DNA of 40,677 nt, taken from contig JAAAUF010000312.1 in assembly GCA_015499985.1 (NCBI GenBank), positions 1 to 40,677 on the forward strand. Reading direction: 5' to 3'. Position numbers and translations under genes: made by a program. The stretch comes from Haplosporangium gracile. Lineage: Eukaryota > Mortierellomycota > Mortierellomycetes > Mortierellales > Mortierellaceae. This document shows, piece after piece, positions 35,397-40,677 of this stretch (its first letter is position 1; every line of letters starts with the position of its first letter). The notes below the pieces were generated by a model. The model had not been told where the DNA came from and did not search any database. It worked only from the letters and a program-made list of their open reading frames with translations.

Positions 35397-37253
35397 TTAG
35401 GCGGGCATGGACCAGACTTGACTGTCCTTCTGGTCGCCGCACTTCCAGAGCCTCAACGGGGTGAGCGATACACCAGCAACAGTAGACGCACCAGGAGCAT
35501 CGACACAGAAACCCGTGTACATATGGAAGAGAGTGCCGAGCATAGGATCATAAGTCCACTGCTGGGTCTCACGGGTAGCATCACAAGGGTTGACGACGAC
35601 CTTGGACCCCGGTGCAGGGGTCACATTTGTGAGCTCGGTGTCCAGGCACAGGTTGTCGAGGGTCTTGAACCAGAGCAACGCCTTGGGATCCGCCCAGACT
35701 CCGCCGAGAGAGGCCTGTGGGTTCTCGAAGGGTGGGGGGACAGAGGATGTCTGCCAGAGTTGGTTCTCGTTGCGGGTGCATGGGAAGGCGAGGACTGGGG
35801 TTCCGGGGGCAGTCTCGGAGTTGAAGACATCCATGCAGAGAAGGGAGGAGGTGAGATAAATAGCGCCCGTGGGGAGTGTGGGTCTGCAGGCAGCCAGGTT
35901 GGTAAGGGTTGTGATTTTGAAGAGAGCGGTTGCGTGGGGCTGGAGGACAGTTGTGATGGATTCGTTGCGGGGGTTGAGGACTTTGAGGACTTCTTCTGAT
36001 TGGGAGAAGAGTTCGCGGACGAGGTATTCACAGCCTCGCGGGATGGCCGATGGTTGGAAGGTGTAGCCAAGTCGCGAGAAGGGAACGGCGATGGTGGAGA
36101 CGGTGCGCATCTTGTTGAGGACGGCGGCGGCGCGGATGGAGACGTTCTGCAGGGGTTTGACGAGGATGTCGCTGTCGTCGTTAATGTGCCAAGCGATGCG
36201 GCCCTGGATACCGAGTGGGTCCTGATTGATGGCGATAATTTCTGGGTTGGTCAAGTAAGCGATTTGTTCGACTCTGAGGGCCTTGACATCTGTGCTCAGG
36301 ATGAGCGGAGAGGCCATGATGGACCAGAGACCAAACTGGGATTTCTGTTCCTCGATCGTTAGACCCTCGTCGTCGCCCGTGATAATAAAGTCCGGGTCGT
36401 TCCAGTTTCCGGGCTTTTGGAACCGGGCAAGACGGGTGTTGAAGCGGTAGTTGGTCATAACGCTTGGCCAGCGAGATTTGCCGTCTTTCTTGTAGACCGA
36501 GATATCCGTCGAGTGTCGCCAAAGCTGTCCGTACTGTCCGATCCAGGTATGGACCTTATACCAGTCCCTTCCGACCCTGTCTCCGGTTCCTGCAGAGAGA
36601 CCCGCAAAGTAGGCAGGAGCGGATTCAGAGTAAACCATAGGCCGCGGTTGGGACCGGATGGCCAGCCCAAACCCCTCGTAGAGCTGTCGGAATGTGGGCT
36701 CGAGGGTAGGACTCTCAGGCAGGGACTCGTTTTTCTTTACGTAGCATCCATCGAGTTTAATATAATCGACCTCCCACCCTGCAAATTGAGCCACATCCCG
36801 CTCATAGTGCCCCAAAGACCCCGGGTAACCCCCACAAGTCTTGTACCCCGCATCCTGATAGATCCCAAACTTGAACCCACGATCATGGAAATACTTGCCC
36901 AACCATAGCATCCCTTGCGGGAACAAAGTCGTATTCACCACCAAATTCTGACTGACGGGATCACGATCCATAGTCATCCAGCAATCATCGACCGTCACGG
37001 TGTCATACCCAGCTTTGAGTAAACCGTGAGTGACCATCCAGTCCGCGGTATCGGTAAAAAGGACCTGGTCGAGGTTACATTCGTAGCGGGCCCAGTTGTT
37101 GAACCCCATGGGTGGGGTAGGGGACAAAGGTTGCGTATTAGGTTTGGAGACAAAGGTCGGGAGACCAAGATCCGCGGGGGCGGCGTTGAGAGTGAAATAA
37201 GATTGGCGGATGGATTGCCAGAGGAGGAGGATGTGTGAGAGAGGAGATCTCAT
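35397..37253 (-). CDS. Secreted GH27 alpha-galactosidase with C-terminal ricin-B lectin (CBM13-like) domain
   Basis: Releases terminal alpha-1,6-galactose from galactomannans and raffinose-type sugars. Single exon on the minus strand, 618 aa. ATG at 37253 is chosen; the frame stays open upstream to 37559 but that part is the pyrimidine-rich leader. An N-terminal hydrophobic signal region (SHILLLWQSI) precedes the mature start around PLSPTPPMGFNNWARYECN, the GH27 opening. The signature TVTVDDCWM, the nucleophile Asp168 in DYIKLDGCY, and the acid/base Asp250 in WRHSTDISVY are all present, so the catalytic domain looks active. After the beta-sandwich (to about residue 475) comes a ricin-type trefoil with CMDVFNSE, NQLWQTS, LCLDTEL, TQQWTYD, FCVDAPG and SQVWSMPA, three QxW-like repeats. 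Likely a plant-debris or galactomannan degrader. Convergent with CLP1. Confidence 0.93.
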   Translation of the reverse strand: MRSPLSHILLLWQSIRQSYFTLNAAPADLGLPTFVSKPNTQPLSPTPPMGFNNWARYECNLDQVLFTDTADWMVTHGLLKAGYDTVTVDDCWMTMDRDPVSQNLVVNTTLFPQGMLWLGKYFHDRGFKFGIYQDAGYKTCGGYPGSLGHYERDVAQFAGWEVDYIKLDGCYVKKNESLPESPTLEPTFRQLYEGFGLAIRSQPRPMVYSESAPAYFAGLSAGTGDRVGRDWYKVHTWIGQYGQLWRHSTDISVYKKDGKSRWPSVMTNYRFNTRLARFQKPGNWNDPDFIITGDDEGLTIEEQKSQFGLWSIMASPLILSTDVKALRVEQIAYLTNPEIIAINQDPLGIQGRIAWHINDDSDILVKPLQNVSIRAAAVLNKMRTVSTIAVPFSRLGYTFQPSAIPRGCEYLVRELFSQSEEVLKVLNPRNESITTVLQPHATALFKITTLTNLAACRPTLPTGAIYLTSSLLCMDVFNSETAPGTPVLAFPCTRNENQLWQTSSVPPPFENPQASLGGVWADPKALLWFKTLDNLCLDTELTNVTPAPGSKVVVNPCDATRETQQWTYDPMLGTLFHMYTGFCVDAPGASTVAGVSLTPLRLWKCGDQKDSQVWSMPA

Positions 37254-38680
37254 CGTGAAAGAAGAGAAGAAGAGGTAAGATAAATAAGAAAGAGAAAGAA
37301 AGAATAATATGACTGCGTTGTAGCGTGGTTGCTTGCGAGACTTATGCAAGGAGGTGGAAAATAAATATAAGAAACGAAATTGATAAGGAGGTTCAGTGAA
37401 AGGAGGGAAGGTTGAAAGAAAACGACAAAAAAGGGCGGGAGTGAGAAAAGTGAAGAAAAGGAATTTTGAAAAAAGGAAAAAGTTATGGAGTTTGTAATAA
37501 TAATAAGAAGGGAAGAAGAGATCAAGTGAACCAGTTGAGACGTCGATTTGACGACACACGAAAACACAAAAAAAATCGGCTCAACGATGTATCAAGGAGT
37601 GGGTGGAGACGGGAGGAGACAGAAAGAGCAATAGGAGAAAAACAAAGGCGTATGGGTCTGTCTGCCTGCCTGTTGAAAAGGGGAAGAGAAGGGGTGAAGG
37701 GGGTGCAGGAAGGGAGAGAGAGACGGACGGAAAGGAACAACAATAATGGGAACGATGGTAAAAGAGTAAAGTAGCACGGTTAGTCTAGTGTAAGCACGGC
37801 TCTTCAAGATAGACTACGCGAGATGATGCAGGTGTTCGCCGTTGATTAGTGCTCAGAGCGTGGCGTGGGAGTGGGATGAGCTGAGCTGAGCTGAGCTGAG
37901 GGAGTAAGCGCTGAAAGAGGACACCAATGGGTAGAGAGGACAGAAGAAGAAAAGAAAAGGGGATGATGCACCTTTTGCCGGATGACTATGCAAGAGTGAA
38001 GGTTGGGGTAAAATTTAGAAAAAAAGTGGTTTTCTACCAATAAAGGGAAAAAAAAAGGCGCTTTGATCTCAATAGTCAGGAAGTCCTTGTGTGGGAAAAA
38101 AGGAAGCGGAGGAATAGAGGAAAAAGGAAAAGAGAATATCATATGCGAAAGTTGGGAAGTAAGAGATGGGAGGCAAGCAGCGAGAAAGAAAAGAAAAAAG
38201 AGTCAAGAGACAGCGGATGAGAGAGGATGGATGTAAATGAAGCGAAGGATGGATGTCTATCATAAGAGCTACCAAATTGTGTAAAACGCGTTTTTTTTTT
38301 TTTGTTCCCGATTGTCTTATGGTTTTTTTGAGTCCTGCGTCATTTGTTGAAATTATGGGGAAAGACCTTGACCCCGCACCCGTGTGCTTGTTTGATCTGC
38401 TCACTATCCAGGTATGACAACAACAACAAAAGAAAAAAGAAAAGAAAAAACCAGATTGCCATGAACGGGGGCCAGATGTATTGTCGACATGACCTCTGAC
38501 TTGACCCATGCACACAAACAAGAAGGACGTATTGCTCAAACTATTGTCGCGTCCTACGCGTCGCGACCCATCAGTCGAAAGCCTTTTTTTATCACCGTGA
38601 GCGACCGGGTGGCGTGACTGCGGGAGAAGGGATCGACGCCAAAAGAGATATAAGTGCACGTGATGTGGTCTGCAGTTGGG
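37254..38680. other. Divergent intergenic region between the alpha-galactosidase and PRO2
   Basis: 37.26-38.26 kb is G+A-rich on plus, so CT-rich on the alpha-galactosidase coding strand, an unusually long example of the promoter tract seen elsewhere. It contains a pentamer microsatellite at 37877-37900. 38.28-38.65 kb is mixed sequence, with CACGTG at 38657-38662. No exon is supported. Confidence 0.5.
37877..37900. repeat. (TGAGC)n pentanucleotide microsatellite
   Basis: Four perfect TGAGC copies plus TGAG. Flanks are unique. Probably polymorphic. Confidence 0.85.
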
Positions 38681-38687
38681 TGAGTCA
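38681..38687. promoter_or_regulatory. Gcn4/Cpc1-type site upstream of PRO2
   Basis: TGAGTCA, a perfect AP-1/Gcn4 core, lies 218 nt before the start codon of a proline-biosynthesis gene. General amino-acid control of such genes through this site is established in yeast and Neurospora; its use here is inferred. Confidence 0.5.
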
Positions 38688-38904
38688 AGACCACTCAAAA
38701 TCGATGCTGTTCTCGGACAAATAGTTTCTTTTTTCTTTTTTCTTTTTTGTTCCTCATTCCTCTCTCTCCTCATCACTTTCCGGCATAACGACCTTTGATT
38801 TTCTTTTCTTCAGGAACAGCAACCCCCAGCATAATATCGACGACAAGAGCAACAACAACCACAACAGCAGTAACTTCTTGCGCCTAATAATATACCTGTT
38901 AAAG

Positions 38905-40441
38905 ATGGATAATATCACACAGATCGCTTTCAATGCCCGCCAGGCCGCCAACGTCCTTCAGACGATCACCACCGCTCAAAAGTCCGTCTTTCTCAACCAA
39001 ATCTACTCAAAGCTCGTTCTGGCCAAGGCAGATATTCTGGCTGCCAACAAGGTTGACAAGGATCTCGCACTGAAGCAGGTCGAGGTCGGAAAGCTCTCTT
39101 CCTCACTCTACAAACGTCTCGACCTCGAGGGTGCTGGCAAGTTCGAGACAATGCTGCAAGGAATCAAGGATATAGACGAACTCGAGGATCCCGCAGGAAA
39201 GGTCCACTCGGCAACCAAGTTGGATAACGGGCTTGATCTTTACAGGGTGTCCTGCCCTGTTGGCGTGTTGTTAGTCATCTTCGAGGCGAGACCCGAGGTT
39301 GTTGTCAACATTGCAGCACTGGCACTCAAGTCTGGCAACGCAGCGATCCTGAAGGGTGGCAAGGAGAGTTTCCACACTTGTAGTGCTATTTCCAAGGCAA
39401 TCAGGGAGGCATTGGACGCTGCTGGCAGCGAAGGCTTGAACCTCGCGGATGCTGTGCAGATCGTCGAGTCGAGACAGGATATTGATGCGCTATTGAAGCA
39501 GGACAAGTACATCGACCTTGTTATCCCCCGAGGCAGCAATGCCTTGGTCAAATACATTCAGTGGAACACTCGGTAAGGATCTTTTTCAGCATTGTCGTTA
39601 ACAACCTCGGATTGAACCTCGCAAAAAATAGAGTTCTCTTTTTTTTTTTTTTTTTTTTTAAGCGACTGACCTTTACCCTGACAAATTATGTTTTTTCCAA
39701 TGGTTTAGAATCCCTGTTTTGGGACATGCTGACGGATTGTGCTCAACATATGTGGCCGAGTCGGCCAAGCTGGACCTCGTCAAGACCGTCGTGGTTGATG
39801 CCAAAACTACATACCCCGCCGCCTGCAACTCGACCGAGACCCTCCTTGTCCACTCTTCCCACTTAAAATCCAACTTTTTCCAAGAGCTGGCCAAGACGTT
39901 GGTTGTCGACAATGGCGTGACTCTCAAGTGCGACGCGGCCTCCCTGGCTGCTCTTCAAAAGGAGGACGTAGCAGAGATCTTCACGGAGCACAAGGATAAG
40001 ATCCAGGCCAGTGACGACGAGGATTACGATACAGAGTTCTTGGAGCTCACTCTTGCGGTCAAGACAGTCGGGTCGGCGGAGCAGGCTATTGAGCACATCA
40101 ACGAGCATGGTTCAAAGCACACAGACGCCATTTTGACGGAGGACGAGGTGGAAGCAAACAAGTTCATGGCTGGCGTTGATGCCGCTGGTGTCTACTGGAA
40201 CGCGAGCACGCGTTTTGCCGACGGGTTCCGTTATGGCTTTGGTGCTGAGGTGGGTGTGAGCACTAACAAGACCCATGCTCGTGGCCCTGTTGGTCTGGAG
40301 GGCCTGGTGATCTACAAGTACCGCCTTTATGGTCAAGGCCACGCCACGGGCAACTATGGCACTGGTGAGGGTAAGAAGGCGTACTTGCACGAACGGATAG
40401 AGTTGAAGGGCAATGACACCATTGTCGCCCTCCGAGGATAA
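38905..40441 (+). CDS. PRO2: Gamma-glutamyl phosphate reductase (glutamate-5-semialdehyde dehydrogenase)
   Basis: Second step of proline synthesis: NADPH-dependent reduction of gamma-glutamyl phosphate to glutamate-5-semialdehyde, cytosolic. Exons 38905-39572 and 39709-40441 give 1401 nt, 466 aa; the GT-AG intron splits an Arg codon (NT-R-IPVLGHADG) and contains a poly-T run of about 20. The start is the first ATG after the CT-rich leader. Features: substrate/cofactor region CPVGVLLVIFEARPEV, LKSGNAAILKGGKES, DLVIPRGSNALVKYI, the catalytic Cys262 in YPAACNSTETLL, a fungal-type acidic insertion near DDEDYDTEFLEL, ASTRFADGFRYGFGAEVG, and THARGPVGLEGL with RYGQGHATGNY-like end. It is a monofunctional fungal enzyme without the glutamate kinase half. 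Full length and intact. Confidence 0.97.
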
Positions 40442-40455
40442 CTGTAAGAAGTAGT

Positions 40456-40461
40456 AATAAA
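40456..40461 (+). terminator. Polyadenylation signal of PRO2
   Basis: AATAAA 15 nt after the stop codon. The remaining sequence to the window end turns CT-rich from about 40600, which may be the promoter tract of a further plus-strand gene. Confidence 0.45.
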
Positions 40462-40677
40462 CGATGAGAAGAATAGCGCCGCCTCTATCGCGCTCTTTGA
40501 GATGTGTTGTGTGTTTAAGTGAGACGCGATTTTTTCTTTTCGTGCTTAAAAAAAGCGAAAATCGGTGACGTTCATCGTTCGCATGATATATATGTCAAGT
40601 CTTTTTTTTCTTTTTTCTCTTTGTCTTGTCTCTTTATTTCCTTCCTCTAACCCTTTTTTTTCGCCCTTTTGCATGCA

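Noticed and set aside
37254..37559. N-terminal extension of the alpha-galactosidase to 37559
   Set aside because: It translates the pyrimidine-rich promoter/leader tract into Phe/Leu/Ser-rich text; the ATG at 37253 gives a normal signal-peptide protein.
37775..37860. Possible tRNA gene (GGTTAGTCTAGTG-like start)
   Set aside because: No GTTCRANNC T-loop at the right distance and no acceptor-stem pairing.

Overview
The window is nuclear DNA of a filamentous fungus. Genes are split by short GT-AG introns (about 78-370 nt), nearly every start codon is preceded by a CT-rich tract on the coding strand, and the proteins are typical fungal housekeeping enzymes and transporters. Codon use, protein style and the low-complexity intergenic DNA fit Mortierellomycota (Mortierella in the broad sense). 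That placement is inference from general familiarity; no search was run.

Layout. 1-5.0 kb (+): the 3' part of a POT-family peptide transporter, then a five-exon gamma-glutamyltranspeptidase. 5.0-7.0 kb: a gene-free, strongly purine-rich stretch. 7.0-10.1 kb (+): a large leucine-rich-repeat protein resembling the LKB1-interacting protein (STK11IP) family. 10.1-13.5 kb: AT-rich DNA with no intact gene but a possible decayed one. 13.5-18.4 kb: a divergent pair of paralogous membrane proteins of unknown function, the minus copy broken and the plus copy intact. 18.4-20.9 kb: gene-free. 20.9-22.6 kb (+): a Pho84-type phosphate transporter. 23.6-25.6 kb (+): the 26S proteasome ATPase Rpt1 in six exons. 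25.9-32.8 kb (minus): COQ5 (ubiquinone synthesis), a short protein made only of the GNL3/Grn1 N-terminal domain, coproporphyrinogen III oxidase (HEM13) with a small disabling deletion, and a broken fucosyltransferase-like gene. 33.4-35.3 kb (+): the RNA 3'-end processing kinase-like protein Clp1 in six exons, convergent with a secreted GH27 alpha-galactosidase carrying a ricin-B lectin domain (minus, 35.4-37.3 kb). 38.9-40.4 kb (+): gamma-glutamyl phosphate reductase (PRO2).

How the genes relate. There is no obvious biosynthetic cluster. The transporter, GGT, alpha-galactosidase and phosphate permease are nutrient-scavenging functions. COQ5 and HEM13 are both predicted mitochondrial. Promoter-level signals match some gene functions: a perfect proteasome-associated element (PACE) upstream of RPT1, a Gcn4/Cpc1-type site upstream of PRO2, and a TATA box plus a more distant CACGTG upstream of the phosphate transporter.

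Most notable: (1) HEM13 lacks about 23 nt that should encode the conserved YDRGTxFG catalytic stretch, which shifts the frame; (2) an apparently undescribed family of ectodomain-bearing membrane proteins present as an intact/decayed divergent pair; (3) three or four broken genes whose premature stops are all TAA or TAG, as expected from C-to-T change in glutamine codons; (4) a PACE-like proteasome promoter element in what looks like an early-diverging fungus; (5) a Grn1-domain-only protein with no GTPase.
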